From Allium sativum (taxonomy: Eukaryota > Streptophyta > Magnoliopsida > Asparagales > Amaryllidaceae), in assembly GCA_030737875.1 (NCBI GenBank), contig CM060926.1, forward strand, positions 322,095,922 to 322,159,921: a stretch of DNA of 64,000 nt, in the 5' to 3' direction. Both the position numbers and the translations under genes were made by a program. The notes under the pieces are model-generated. The model did no database searches, was not told where the DNA came from, and worked only from the letters and a program-made list of their open reading frames with translations. Shown piece after piece: positions 13,068 through 27,100 of this stretch (positions are counted from its first letter, which is position 1; every line of letters begins with the position of its first letter).

Positions 13068-14779
13068 CAAAGGCTTTCATGAATGAAACCAAATGGACTG
13101 CTAATCATGCATGGAAAAGGAATACTAATGCATGAGACACGTGCTCCAAAGCTCACGGTGCAGACTGAACAAAATAAACTTTTTTTTTTTAAGAGGCCTC
13201 ATCGCATGCTATAAGGTTACTGCAAAATGCATGCTTCTATTTGCAACATGGTAGGACATATTGCGTACAACATGTTACAGGGAAAAACATGCTACCCTAA
13301 AGTCCAAATCTTATTAATGCAAACCGGAAGCTAACCCAAAAATAAAATTTTATTTTATACAATTTTTTTTTCTTCTTCTTCTTTTTTTCCTTCACAAACA
13401 CATTGGACCATATGCGCATACAGGAAGCATGCTTTTTCAAATTAACGCATTTTCTTCTTTTAACCTCAAACACATCACCATATAAATCAACCGTAAATAT
13501 ATATTTTTCCAATTTTTTTTTCTTTTTATTAGAAAGAGGACATAGAGATTACCAACAAACAAATATCCACCGCAAAACTAGAAGGCGCTCGTCTGTTTAG
13601 AACAGCGTTGGAGCTGGAGGTCTTCGACGCACAGGAAACAATCAGTTCTCAGACGGATCTGAGCGAAGAGCTGGGCAAGGAGGTTGGACGGGGGTCGACG
13701 GCTATCAGGTGGAGACATATGTTAAGTAACGGTGGCGAATGCTGGCGGCAGTTGATGTCTGCGGTTGGATAGTGGAGAGAAGGGAACGGTGTGGGCGGCT
13801 TCCAGTTTTTGAGCAACGCATGTTTAAAACTTTTTTTAAAGAGTGGCGCTCAGATCTGGGCGAAAGAAAATGGAGGGCGGGCAAGAAGATTGTTGCGAGA
13901 GAATTGGCAGTGGGTTGGTTTGTTGAAAGGGCAGAGGGTTGTTTGTTGAATGGGCTGAGGGTTGTTTCAAAGGAGATAAAAAGTGTGTGCATGCAAGTCA
14001 CGTGAAGTAAGGGCATGCTGGAAGCATGGGTTTTGGAATATTCTAGGCATATTCTTTATTGTGTGCATGGAAGTTACGTGAGTTAAGAGTCTTGAGACTT
14101 GCATTTGTATGTTTGAACGTTTATACTAACTAACATTTATATCAACCGATGTTGCACAATTTTAACATAAATTAGACTTTTGGTTAAATAATGTTCACAT
14201 TTCATAAATAAAAATGACGTTTTGTTCAGAAAACAATCTAGTATTTTTAGATAGAAAACGCCGCAATTTCGGAATCATTTTATTTTCGAAATGATCTATT
14301 TAACTAAAATAACGCGAACCGAACAAACCAGCGTACTACGAAATTTATTACTACACTATGTCAAGTTAAATGCATCTCAAATATAAAATTTTGGAATTAA
14401 ACTTAAAATTTAAATTTTGATGTTAATTATGCTATATCGGTTGCCGTTACCGTAAATCGATCTAAACGAAGCGGGTGAATTTTGACATTTTGATTATAAA
14501 ACTTACATAATCAATTTTAGGTAAAAATATTATATTTTTAAAAATCAATGTTTCAACATTTCATTATTAATTAATTTTACGTTAGTTTCAAAACGAAACA
14601 CATTTTGAAATAACAATAAATCTAATTTCTGTTATTCAAATTAGACATACACTTTTTATTTCTATATTCACAAATCATACATATTTTCTTACACTCCAAA
14701 ATAAATTAAATTTTAAATTCTTAAGTAAAATTTCAGTTAAACACGTTATTAAACCTGTTTAATATTTCAAGTCATTACA
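10037..14779 (-). mobile_element. Element B: solo LTR (4743 bp), related to A and C
   Basis: It is bounded by TGTAACGACC and CATTACA and by the duplication AAATA, and it interrupts A's 5' LTR. On the minus strand it starts TGTAATGACTTG and ends AATTCTGGTCGTTACA, very like the A 5' LTR end. I found no internal primer site, polypurine tract, second LTR copy or coding motif, so it is best read as a solo LTR left by LTR-LTR recombination. Contents: a T run of about 35 at 13030-13064, an (ATTA)n tract near 12780, and three copies of a GGGTATATATCATTTCAACC-like 20-mer (12277, 12314, 12371). The GC-richer part at 13600-14000 holds small overlapping frames I do not consider genes. Confidence 0.82.
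12277..12391. repeat. Spaced 20-bp repeat, three copies, in B
   Basis: GGGTATnTATnATTTCAACC recurs at 12277, 12314 and 12371 with unequal spacing (37 and 57 bp). Function unknown; it may be a protein-binding cluster in the LTR or ordinary LTR subrepeats. Confidence 0.7.
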
Positions 14780-14784
14780 AAATA

Positions 14785-15523
14785 CCTCTGTTTAACGTCG
14801 GGCATTAATTCTACATATTCACAACACTTATTTTCTACATTTAGAAAATATACTTTATTAACATTGGAAAAAATTTCAATATTCTATTCCCACATCACTA
14901 TATTTCCAGTCCCTAACCATAAACTAGTAAGCGGATAACTCCCTAAGTATCAACCCCGAAGGCCGAAACCAACATCAGATCGATACTCAGAAGTCGTTCA
15001 ACTTAACTAGTCTCTAGTCAGTTCTTAATTTCTTTAACTCCATTCCTTAATTTCTTATCAAATCATTACTTGTGCAACTCTCGGATTCAGTTTATGAATC
15101 CACTTCTTTTACAGAAAATGTTGGTTATAACGATAGCATTAAAATTTATCTTTAAATGTAAATTTGATTCGTTACTTTGAATAAATACATAATATTAATT
15201 ACATAAATATATAAATCATTATTTGAAAACGGAAGGTAAATTCACTTTCCTGAATTCGATATAATCGAATTTCAATGTACAGCTTCCTTTCGAATAATAC
15301 CTATTCGATAACTCTCTCTCGAATAATTTATATTCGATTATCGTTGCGAACGTCGGAATAAATTCATCGTTTCTGATCAACTCAGTTTCTAAATTCTTTT
15401 TTGAATTTATCACTTCCCAACACTTACCAATTTCCATTTCATCACCATTCTGATTTACAAAAGTTTGTTTCTAAACCATTATTCACTTTAAAATGTGGAT
15501 ATTATTTCTCTACAGAAATATGG
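14785..15523 (-). repeat. 5' LTR of element A, middle piece
   Basis: It continues the alignment with the 3' LTR (about 2337-3080) directly after B's target duplication and runs up to the insertion point of C. Confidence 0.88.
15519..15523. repeat. Target-site duplication of element C
   Basis: TATGG occurs here and at 24126-24130. A's uninterrupted LTR reads AATATGGACTCG at the same place (about 3075), with a single TATGG. Confidence 0.95.
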
Positions 15524-18500
15524 TGTAATGTCCCGGTTTTTAGCTAGTCTTTGTTAATGACAAATAATGATTTAATAAGGTAATTAAATCATAAAATATG
15601 TTTATTTAACAAAGATATGTATAACATATATAAATACATTGAGAATGTGCATATTAGTTATGTTTTAGAACTTGAAAACACGATTAAGTATGCAACATTT
15701 AAATAATAATCATAACATAAATATATATTGATAATGATTGCAAATAAGTTTTCAACATATATGTAAACATAATAACATATGTAAGTATAAATCAACACAA
15801 ATTCAAAGGAAGAAGTTGCAAACAAAAGCCTAAATCATGCATATAAAAGTAATAATAAATTTTACATATGAAAGGGACAATTATTACTTTAGAAGATTTT
15901 GCAACAAATCAAGACAAATATGTATACATATGCAGCAAAACAAATCGGCCAAAACATATAAAAATATACATGCACATGACATGTTGATAAAATGACCAAG
16001 AGAAAATATCAAAAGGGGAAATGCATGAAATAGACAAAAGTAAGAAGCTAAAGGTATAGCTAATATAGGCATTGAATAGTGATACACATAATATGATTAA
16101 ACAATAAATAGTATAGCTAAAATATAGTATAAGACATCACCTAACAAGCTTTATGCAACTTGCAATTATAACATCCAATTTTAGCAAAATATCAAGCAAG
16201 TAAACCATTTTATATTACAAACCAAATAAAGGAGATTAATGACCACTCAACAACAAAATAAATGGAGTATGGCATTGGAAGGATTATGTTCTAGAAGATG
16301 GAACATAGGACAAAAGGGATTGGTATAAATATAATTAAACAATCATTTCTTCATCCATAAGAAAAATCATATAGGGTTAAGGACATAGGGGTGAAGCCTA
16401 AAATCTAAAACCAAATTGAGTGGTAATATCAAACGTTAAATTGGTATGCTAAGAGAGTGCCTACAACAAATTAATGCAATGAATTGTATTGTCAAATGTT
16501 TTATCCGTAGGTTGTTAGAGCCTACAACAATTAAATAAAGCAAATTAATTAATACTAAAGTGCACCTATAAAAACCCATACACTCTTCTCATACAAACAT
16601 TGAATGAAGAGGAAAATACAGAGCATAACTAGAAGAACAAAGGAGGAAAGCAATCTAGTGAGTAAACTCAAATATTTTACTACTTTGTTAATCATTTGTT
16701 CACCGATATATATAATTGATTTCAAGGGTTAAACTGGGTATGCTAGTGGATCTGTTTTGTGATTAAAACTTACTGAGAATGCTTAAATGAGCTCCTATGT
16801 AAAGAAAACAGTGAGTAAACACTTGAAAATCACTTTGAAGTTTATCATTTATCCTAATAGATTCAAACTAGATGTGTGTTCATACATATTCATCATATAT
16901 GATTTAGATATTTATGTTGTTTAAGGGTTAAATAGATTAGAACAGAGGGTGTTGAGAAAACCAAAACAACAGCAGTATCCAGTAAAATAGTTGTCAGTGT
17001 ATTCTATTGGCAAGCAAGACAGATAAAACCTTGCTTTGTTTGACATCTTAGTATGTGTTTGTCTTGTGTGTTATGATTATAATCAGTTCATCCTTAAACG
17101 GTTAACGTGTCTTGAAGAAAACCCGTAACGGCCATGTATTTGCTTAACATCATGGAAGTAAATGCACTGTGTAGCATAGGTATTAGTACAAGTAAAAAGT
17201 ATCATCGGATAAAACTAAAAGCAAGGAAGTGGGTCTGGGAATCATGCGGTATTGAGCTGCTAAGCTACGCTTGAAAGTGAAATGAGTATGGCTTGTTAAC
17301 CACGTAGAAAAAAAGAAGGCGATGGTCTGCTTATGGCAAGGTGCATGCGAAGACATTGGAAAATGAATATTCGATCAACAAGAGGCGAGGTGTGGCGACG
17401 TGATGGCTGAGAAGCACCAGCGCTGAGGGGTTGCAGGAGGCATTGGATGGCGCTGAGCTTAACGACATTTGGGTCGAGGAAGGAGGAGATCTTTTGTTTT
17501 GACTGTAGGGGAAATTGTGTAAAGAAGAAGAAAAAAACATGCAGGATTAAAGGATGATTAGGGACCGCTAATGTCTAATTAACGTGAATAAAAAACTACA
17601 ATAATAATAATAATAAAATATACATATGTATAAACACTTTAGTTCCTTTGTGGCCATTTCTTATGGTTGCTAGTAGAAGCATGCACACTTCATGGTTGTA
17701 CATGCATAAGAGCACAGGTGCACTATGTTGATGAAAGTACTGGAAAGAGAATTGGTTCAGGTAGGATGGTTTGCTAATATTTGGGGGCATAGAGTATTTT
17801 GTGGAGGAGTACGAAGGAAGACAGCAGCAGAAAATCAGAGACATAATTTCAACTGTAGAAGTTCGATGAGTTTGAATATAGAAATAATAAGGAAATAATT
17901 AATTTAAATTATTTATGATTAAATATAAATAAGAAAATAATTTACAAGGATAATGGAAGAATTAAACATCGTATAAACAACGATGACAAACGAAGTAAAA
18001 TACCATGTGTGACGCACACACTTTAACTATTCGTTATAAAGGATAATTAAATTATCTAGATATGAAAAAAGTAAACATATACTGTCCTGTTTGACTGAAA
18101 CTCATTATTAAAGGATGTGTAAACTGAATTATAATTATGTAGGATGATAATTAAATATCTACTGTAAAAGACATTACGTAAATCGTTTTGAAGAGGCCGG
18201 AATAAATATTCCACTTCGACTCGAAATATATGACGCGTGTCAGAGATATTGAAGACGGAGATATGCAAGACTATTTTTAAATAGTACCTTCGATCTGTTC
18301 AATCCCAGGACAAACCAGAATGGACGGGTGTCTGACTAAATATATCTATTAGATTCTACACATCGAATTTACGTAAGTATATTACGTTGGTGGCGGAGAA
18401 ATTCGTTTCTCTTAGCTTTATTACCCGCAATATATTTGGGAAATCGAATGAGTGTTTTGACAGATATGACGATGTGGCATTCAAAGTAATTGAAGAAATA

Positions 18501-19500
18501 ATCTGTGAGAAGGATAAACGTGACTTCAAACCTCACAACCAGGAAATGACAAAAAACCAGGCAAGGCAGCATGGCTAGTTGGGTCATACCCAAGCAGGGT
18601 GTATTATCACCATCTAGAGTAATTCCTTTTTTTCTCATCTCTTTTTCACTGCTGCAGCATTTGGTAGCGGTTGTTGATCCCAACTGTGGAGGTGGTAATA
18701 TATTTGTTACACTCAAGCTAAAGAAGTGGACGGTCATGTGAGGCCGGGTTGCAAGACATTCTTGTTGAACCCCAGCGTATCCTCTCTAGAGTACACTGAT
18801 TGGTAGGTGCTCCCCTACCTTGTCTGTTGGAATCCAATCTCCAATAAGCGCTTTGCGGTTCTAGATTTTATAATATATACGTGAACGTGCGATGCAACTG
18901 TTTCACTAGATGATTATTTATTTGAAAAAACTATCATAATATCTAAAGTTTTGATATCAAGATAATTGGGTCATTATCCATATATTAGTTATGGATTGGT
19001 CTAAAGATTTCTAAAGTAGATGAATCTGTCTAATATGGAAAACTCTATTCATTATTTCCCTGTTTACAATCTATTAAACTGTGTTTACTCACACCAGTCC
19101 CCTGACTGACCCGGAGTTTATTATCTGTGTTTCCTAAACTCTTGGGTACTCATAACAGTTGTTATGGGTAGACAAGTGATCCAGGTAGTGAATGGAAATC
19201 CTTTGAAGTATTTTGGACTAGGAATTCATGGAGTCAGCTTATCAGTTATATCTACATCTAAGTATCAAGATGAATGTTTGTGTTGGGCCAGTATCCGTGT
19301 AAGATGTATGAAGTATTCTATGATGTAATAAACTCTGATATGTAATATATGATGTGATATTATATTTGTTTAAATTCCGCTGTGAGATTCTGATGTTCTT
19401 CTTACTCTTCTATTCTATTATTTCTATCTTTTCTATCTCATCTTCTAAATTCTTTCAATAATGGCATGACTTTCGAGGCATCGAAAATCGCGCCGTTACA
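15524..19500 (+). repeat. 5' LTR of element C (3977 bp)
   Basis: Starts TGTAATGTCCCGG and ends GCGCCGTTACA. It carries a TATA box at 16567-16574 and a possible splice donor (CTA/GTGAGTAA) near 16658, 91 bp after the TATA box starts. The segment from about 18200 to the end is shared with element A. Confidence 0.93.
16567..16574 (+). promoter_or_regulatory. TATA box, C 5' LTR
   Basis: TATAAAAA followed by a C/T/A-rich start region, about 1.04 kb into the LTR, present in both C LTRs. Confidence 0.6.
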
Positions 19501-19502
19501 GT

Positions 19503-19514
19503 TGGTATCAGAGC
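19503..19514 (+). other. Primer-binding site of element C (initiator tRNA-Met)
   Basis: TGGTATCAGAGC lies two bases after the 5' LTR, an exact match to the usual plant initiator-tRNA site. Confidence 0.95.
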
Positions 19515-19591
19515 TATTGGTTGAGTAGTAACCTTGGCTCTGTGGCGTAACTCAGTAGAGATAGGGTTAGTAACACCCTAGATTGAGTTGA

Positions 19592-19646
<55 letters not shown>

Positions 19647-20120
19647 AAAGTGTATTTTGAAAATTTAAACTATAAAATAATTTGTATATTTAGTATAAGA
19701 TAAGTAGAGTTATCGACTTAGGTCACAGTTAAATAAATCTTCCGATTAAGTCTGATTATCAAGCTGTTATAATCAGATAGTTGAAAACGAGTTGGACTAC
19801 CACGACAACCAGTGGAAGGAGTTAAGTGAATTACGGTCAACCGCAGGATAAGTTAAACAACATTGAATTAAATTTAGAAATATCTAGTGAATAAAATTTG
19901 TATATTCCCGGTAATAAAAATTAGACTAGAGTTATTAGTTGGATATAGACCCATATGAGTTAAGTAAATTGATTTTGTAATAAAATCAGAATTTTGGATT
20001 TTAGAAATAAGTTTACTAAATTCCAAATAAATAAGTAATCTGTTCAGAAGGAACAAATTGACTTTAAGTAAAAAAAATTGGAATCTACTCGTGACTTTAT
20101 AATTCCAAGGACGAAATTCT

Positions 20121-20136
20121 TTTAAGGGGGGTGGAC
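20121..20136 (+). other. Polypurine tract of element C
   Basis: TTTAAGGGGGGTGGAC, preceded by GGACGAAATTC, abuts the 3' LTR. Confidence 0.9.
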
Positions 20137-23100
20137 TGTAATGTCCCAGTTTTTAGCTAGTCTTTGTTATTGACAAATAATGATTTAATAAGGTAATTAA
20201 ATCGTACAATATGTTTATTTGACAAAGATAGGTGTAATATATATGAATACATTGAGAATGTGCATATTACTTGTGTTTTAGAACTTGAAAACATGATTAA
20301 GTATGCAACATTTAAATAATAATCATAACATAAATATATATTGATAATGATTGCAAATAAGTTTTTAACAAATATGTAAACATACAACATATTTAAGTAT
20401 AGATCAACACAAATTCAAAGGAAGAAGTTGCAAACAAAAGCCTAAATCACGCATATAAAAGTAATAATAAATTTTACATATGAAAGGTACAATTATTACT
20501 TTAGAAGATTTTGCAACAAATCAAGACAAATATATATACATATGCAGCAAAACAAATCGGCCAAAACATATAAAAACATACATGCACATGACATGTTGAT
20601 AAAATGACCAAGAGAAAATATCAAAAGGGGAAATGCATGAAATAGACAAAAGTAAGAAGCTAAAGGTATAGCTAATATAGGCGTTGAATAGTGATACACA
20701 TAATATGATTAAACAATAAATAGTATAGCTAAAATATAGTATAAGACATCACCTAACAAGCCTCATGCAACTTGCAATTATAACATCCATTTTTAGCAAA
20801 ATATCAAGCTAGTAAACCATTTTATATTACAAACCAAATAAAGGAGATGAATGACCACTCAGCAACAAAATAAATGGAGTATGGCATTGGAAGGATTATG
20901 TTCTAGAAGATGGAACATAGGACAAAAGGGATTGGTATAAATATAATTAAACAATCGTTTCTTCATCCATAAGAAAAATCATATAGGGTTAAGGACATAA
21001 AGGTGAAGCCAAAAATCTAAAATCAAATTGAGTGGTAATATCAAACGTTAAATTGGTATGCTAGGAGAGTGCCTACAACAAATTAATGCAATGAATTTTA
21101 TTGTCAAATGTTTTATCCGTAGGGTGTTAGAGCCTACCACAATTAAATAAAGCAAATTAATTAATACTAAAGTTCACCTATAAAAACCTATACACTCTTC
21201 TCACACAAACATTGAATGAGGAGGAAAATACAGAGCATCACTAGAAGAACATAGGAGGAAAGCAATCTGGTAAGTAAACTCGTTTATTTTACTACATTGT
21301 TAATCATTTGTTCACGGATATATATAGTTGATTTCAAGTGTTAAACTGGGTATGCTAGTGGATCTGTTTTGTGATTAAAAGTTACTGAGAATGCTTAAAT
21401 GAGCTCCTGTGTAAAGAAAATAGTGAGTAAACACTTGAAAATCACTTTGATGTTTATCATTTATCCTAATAGATTCAAACTAGGTGTGTGTTCATACATA
21501 TTCATCATATATGATTTAGATATTTATGTTGTTTAAGGGTTAAATAGATTAGAACAGAGGGTGTTGAGAAAACCAAAACAGCAGCAATATCCAGTAAAAT
21601 AGTTGTCAGTGTATTCTATTGGCAAGCAAGACAGATAAAACCTTGCTTTGTTTGACATCTTAGTATGTGTTTGTCTTGTGTGTTATGATTATAATCAGTT
21701 CATACTTAAACGGTTAACGTGTCTTGAAGAAAGCCCGTAACGGCCATGTATTTCCTTAACATCATTGAATTAAATGCACCATGTAGCATAGGTATTTGTA
21801 CAAGTAAAAAGTATCATCGGTTAAAACTTAAAGCAAGGAAGTGGGTCTGGGAATCATGCGGTATTGAGCTGCTAAGCTACGTGTGAAAGTGAAATGAGTA
21901 TGTCTTGTTAACCACTTAGAAAAAAAATAACGCGATGGTCTGTTTATGGCAAGGTGCATGCGAGGACACCGAAAAATGAATATTCGATCGATAAGTGGCG
22001 AGCTGTGGCGACGTGATGGCCGAGAAGCACCAGCGCTGAGGGGTTGCAGGAGGCATTGGATGGCGCTGAGCTTAATGGCGTTTGGGTCGACGAAGGAGGA
22101 GATCTTTTGTTTTGACTGGAGGGAAAAATGTGTAAAGCAGAAGAAGAAAACATGCGGGATTAAAGGATGATTAGGGACCGCTAAATGAACAATCAGCATG
22201 AATAAAAAAATACAATAATAATAATAATAATAATAAAATATACATATGTATAACCCCTTTAGTTCCTTTGTGAACATGTCTTTCGAATGCTAGTAAAAGC
22301 ATGCACGCTTCATGGTTGTACATGCATAAGTGCACCGGTGCACTATGTTGATGAAAGGAATGAAAAGAGAATTGATTCAGGTAGGATGTCGTGCTAATGT
22401 TTGGGGGCGTAGAGTGTTTTGTGCAGGAGTATGAAGGAAGACAATAGCAGAAAATCAAAGACAGAATTTCGACTGTAGAACTTCGACGAGTTTGAATATA
22501 GAAATAATAAGGAAATAATTAATTTAAATTATTTATGATTAAATATAAGTAAGAAAATAATTTACAAGGATAACGGAAGAATTAAACATCTTATAAACAG
22601 CGATGGCAAACGAAGTAAAATATCGTGTGCGACGCACACACTTTAACTGTTCGTTTATAAAGGATAATTAAATTATCCGGATATGAACAAAGCAAACATA
22701 TACTGTTCTGTTTGACTGAAACTCATAATTAAAGGATGTGTAAACTGAATTATAATCATGTAGGCTGATAATTACATATCAAATGTAAAAGTCATTACGT
22801 AAATCATTTCAAAGAGGCCGGAATAAATATTCCACTTCAACTCGAATTATACGACGAGTGTCAGAGATATTGAAGACGGAGATATGCAAGGACCATTTTT
22901 AAATAGTACCTTCGGTCTATTCAATCCAAGGACAAACCAGAATCGACGGTTGTCTGACAATGTATATCTATTAGATTCTACACATCGAATTTACGTAAGT
23001 ATATTACGTTGGTGACGGAGAAATTCGTTTGTCTTAGCTTTATTACCCGCAAAGAATTTGGGAAATCGAATGAGTATTCTGACAGATATGACGATGTGGC

Positions 23101-24125
23101 ATTCAAAGTAATTGAAGAAATAATCTGTCAGAAGAATAAACGTGACTTCAAACCTCACAACCAGGAAATGATAAAAAACCAGGCAAGGCAGCATGGCTAG
23201 TTGGGTCATACCCAAGCAGGGTATATTATCACCATCTAGATTAATTCCTTTTGTTTTCTCATCTCTTTTTCACTGCTATAACATTCGGTAGCGGTTGCTG
23301 ATCCCAACCGTGGAGGTGGAAATATATTCGTTACACTCAAGCTAAATGAGTGGACGGTCATGTGAGGCCGGGTTGCAAGACGTTCTTGTTAAACCCCAGT
23401 GTATCCTCTATAGAGTACACTGATCGGTATGTGCTCCCCAACCTTGCCTGTTGGAATCCAATCTCCAATAACCCCTTTCCGGTTTTAGATTTTATAACAT
23501 ATACGTAAATGTGAGATGCAAGCGTTTCACTAGATGATTATTTATTTGATAAAAGCTATCATAATATTGAAAGTTTTGATATCAAGATAATTGGGTCATT
23601 ATCCATATATTAGTTATGGATTGGTCTAAAGGTTTCTAAAGTAAATGAATATGTCCAATATGGAAAACTTTATTCATTATTTCCCTGTTTACAATCTATT
23701 TAACTGTGTTTATTCACACCAGTCCCCTGACTGACCCCGAGTTTATTTTCTGTGTTTCCTAAACTCTTGGGTACTCATAACAATTGTTATAGGTAGACAA
23801 GTGATCTAGGTGATGAATGGAAATCCTTTGAAGTATTTTGGACTAGGAAGTCATGGAGTCAACTTATCAGTTATATCTATATTTAAGTATCAAGATGAAT
23901 GTTTGTGTTGGGCCAGTATCCATGTAAGATGTATGAAGTATTCAATGATGTAACAAACTCTGATATGTAATATATGATGTGATATTATATTTGTTTAAAT
24001 TTCGCTGTGAGATTCTGATGTTCTTCTTACTCTTCTATTCTATTAGTTCTATCTTTTCTTTCTCATCTTCTAAATTCTTTCAGTAATGACACGACTTTCG
24101 AGGCATCGAAAATCGCGTCGTTACA
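20137..24125 (+). repeat. 3' LTR of element C (3989 bp)
   Basis: Near-collinear with the 5' LTR; starts TGTAATGTCCCAG and ends GCGTCGTTACA. The donor-like site is better here (CTG/GTAAGTAA near 21270). A minus-strand open frame at 22277-21828 lies in LTR sequence, is not kept in the sister LTR, and shows no recognisable domain. Confidence 0.93.
21179..21186 (+). promoter_or_regulatory. TATA box, C 3' LTR
   Basis: Same TATAAAAA context as in the 5' LTR. Confidence 0.6.
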
Positions 24126-24130
24126 TATGG

Positions 24131-27100
24131 ACTCGTTTCATTAATCAAATAATAAATACCATTACAGTTTTAAAATTTCATTCATCTTGTTATTTCATAA
24201 ATTCATGTTTTTTACATTCCATTCCATACACTCAATTCAAGTCAATCACTTGTTAATTATGCATCAAATTTATAATTTCAACTCGATTCCATGTTCGATT
24301 ATAAATTATTGGTTACAAACCAATGTTAATTATTTTTTCAATTTCTAAATTATATAATATATAATTTAAAAAAAATAAATCATCTTTAAAATATTCGACA
24401 AAGTCGAATTCTAATTACAATCCTTATAGTTTTATTTAGTTCTATTTACATTTCGGATATCAGAATGAATTCCACCATTCCCTTTTTGACAACATTTCCC
24501 AATTCCCCTTTCTACTTCGTTCCTTAATTTTTATTTAATAACCAGTATTTCTCATTTATAAATATCGTTTATAAACTCCAAACTACTTGTTTTATAATTT
24601 AAAACAAGTTATTATATTCTGGTCAATCGAGATTCAATTTCTGTTTAAAATATATTATCATTTTTAAAACCCCTATTTCTTTTTCAATATATTCGAACAT
24701 ATCTTATGGTATATAATACCAATTATTTCAGGTCAATGTTGTTCAAACATCCTAAAATTTAACAATGATCAATCACCGACTATTAGTCACATCATATACT
24801 ACCATATATGAAAAACAATAATATAATTGTTCAGGAATCCAGTTGGATCCCTCCAACCTGTTTCCCTGCATCCACAGATGTTAATCAACACCAAAAAAAA
24901 TCAATTTCATGTCAACATGAAATATTAAAATAATAGAATCGGTATTTAACTAACGATTTATAACAGTATCTATACTTTCAATCAATCAATTAGCAAATTC
25001 CAACAACCATCACAAACAGCATTCAATCATTTTTATCAATATTAAATAACGATTATAAAATAATAAAACTGGACAGAGTTAGTGAGTTTAGTCACCTTGG
25101 GCGTTTATCGTTGAATAACGATAAATGTTCAACAGTTCCGTTCAGGCTTTTTATTTTGCCATAAATCCAAACGAGCTCCAAATGGCTCCAAACCAGTTCC
25201 GTTGTGTAGCCTGTGTCCATGCGATCTCATTGGATCTGACCGTTCGAAATTCTGACTATGTATGAAAGAGATATAATATTTAAAAGTTTGTATACAAATT
25301 TAATTAAAAAAACTTATATTATAATTTTCTATCGGGCCTTACCCAATTAATTTCCCTTAGGCCCATCGTATACTGGCCCGCTTAGAATAGTGTTATCTTC
25401 CTTAAACGAAAACCTGTGTGCTCCTCTCTACATCTCCCTCCCATAGCCGTGTTAGACAACTTCCAGCACTCTCTCCATACATCATTAAAACTCAAGCAAA
25501 TTATACCACAATTTTTCTCTCTAGTAAATATTAATTGGCTTTCACCATTGTTCATCCCGTCCTCTCGTCTTTCTCCCCATATCAAATCTAATCAACTCGA
25601 CAATATCTACCTAACTTACAACGCTTCCCAATACCACGTACCCCAGCCTCCAACCATGATCATTTACGTCCTGTAATATCCCTTTCCCCTCATATTTCAT
25701 CACAAAAAAAAAATAGTTTACACCCTTAAACTTGTCGCTGGAACTCCTTCCTTCCATTGCAAAAAAACAAAACCGCATCGCTCCATTATTGCAGTCAATT
25801 CTGAACCATCTTTGCTCTAGAAAAATTAAAACCGCTGCCTAGCAGTAACCATTTCGAACAGCTACCCAGTTCACTTCCCCTCACTTTCGAGATTTAATGA
25901 TTTTGTAAGATATTTTTTTCTTTTATTATTTTCCCTTTTCTTGAGTACGAAAACGAGACAGTGAACCTGGAATGGAACCAAAATTTGGGGTTTTTTTGTT
26001 GGAATGACTTTCTATAGCTTGTGTTCTCTTATTTGCGCACTGTTTCGCAGAAAAGTGGAAGAAGACATTGCATTTTGATGTTAAAAATTTTCTGAAGAGC
26101 AAATGGGAACGTAGCGTGTATATATAGAGGAAAGAAGATGAATAAGAACCACGTCTTTATCTCAAGCCTATGCAATATTGCGTAGCCAAGTTCTATCACC
26201 ATGTGCTGATGTGATTATTCAACTTTAAGGCAGCTTTGTTCCTTGAGCATGAAGAAATAGGTTATAACTTAGGTTTGCTATGAATTGTTTACTTCGGTGA
26301 AATGACGCAGCGAATTGTTACATCGTTAAGGACCTCTGCGGCATAGAGAGGCATAGTAGATACGTGATGTTGCTGTCAAAGGTACAACGTAATTGGCAGC
26401 TAGGAGGAGGTAAAAACGTGGTCACATACAGGTCATATGCAGGGGAGGGAAGACATTTAACATATATATAATTTATATACGTAGATAGGGGAGAACATGC
26501 ATATGCTAGGATGGGAATGTGATGTCCTTCATCTTAGCGTATATGACTCGGTAGCATCTCTAAAAGGCATCTCGACTGTTCATTCACTTGTTATTAAAAA
26601 TGCTGACCTGCTTGTGTATATGGTTTTATAAAGCAGTGAAGTTTATTTAATATTATTCAGTATAGGCATGTGGATAGCTTTCTCTTTTTAGCCTAGCCTG
26701 TATTTGTTATCTTCATTTTGTATGGCATAGTAGGAGCACTCTTTTTGTTTAACCTTTCCTGTTATAGAAGCACGATGAAATGCTTTTTAATTTATCAATT
26801 CCTACTTAAAAATAGTTACAGAGGCACAATGCTAGACGAAACTTTGGACAAAATATTAGTCCGTGCATAGATATGAAAACGTCAGTGGTATGCTGATTTG
26901 TAAATATGGGTTGGTAGGTCATAGGCTGTTTTCATGCTTGAATCTACATTTAGGTTGTAGGCATGTGCTCAAGACAGATGGGAAAAGAAATGGTCACACA
27001 TATCATTTATTTAAGTTATAAAATATAGGTATCTCGTTACATAAAATTCTATTCAGTTGCAGCCTGTTATCGATAAAAATAAAAACACGATCGTATCAAG

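Larger units (their letters stand above)
19501..20136 (+). other. Internal region of element C, non-coding
   Basis: 636 bp including primer site, a (TA)n tract at about 19594-19643 and the polypurine module. No retrotransposon protein motif is visible. Confidence 0.88.
15524..24125 (+). mobile_element. Element C: LARD with two ~4-kb LTRs and a 636-bp interior
   Basis: It is complete: LTRs at 15524-19500 and 20137-24125, primer site at 19503-19514, polypurine tract at 20121-20136, and a perfect 5-bp target duplication. LTRs make up 93 percent of its 8602 bp. There is no coding sequence for any retrotransposon protein. The two LTRs differ by several percent by eye, so insertion is not recent, but C must be younger than A, which it interrupts. 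The last 1.3 kb of its LTR is homologous to A's LTR end while the front part is not. Confidence 0.93.

Noticed and set aside
13705..14016. Overlapping open frames on both strands in element B
   Set aside because: A GC-richer patch of LTR sequence; no domain, no matching frame elsewhere, and both strands equally open.
10037..14779. B read as a complete element with two LTRs
   Set aside because: No internal direct repeat, primer site or polypurine tract was found; the ends and duplication fit one LTR.
21828..22277. 149-codon minus-strand frame in C's 3' LTR
   Set aside because: The sister LTR breaks it into shorter frames and the translation is low-complexity (poly-Tyr, Ser, Phe).
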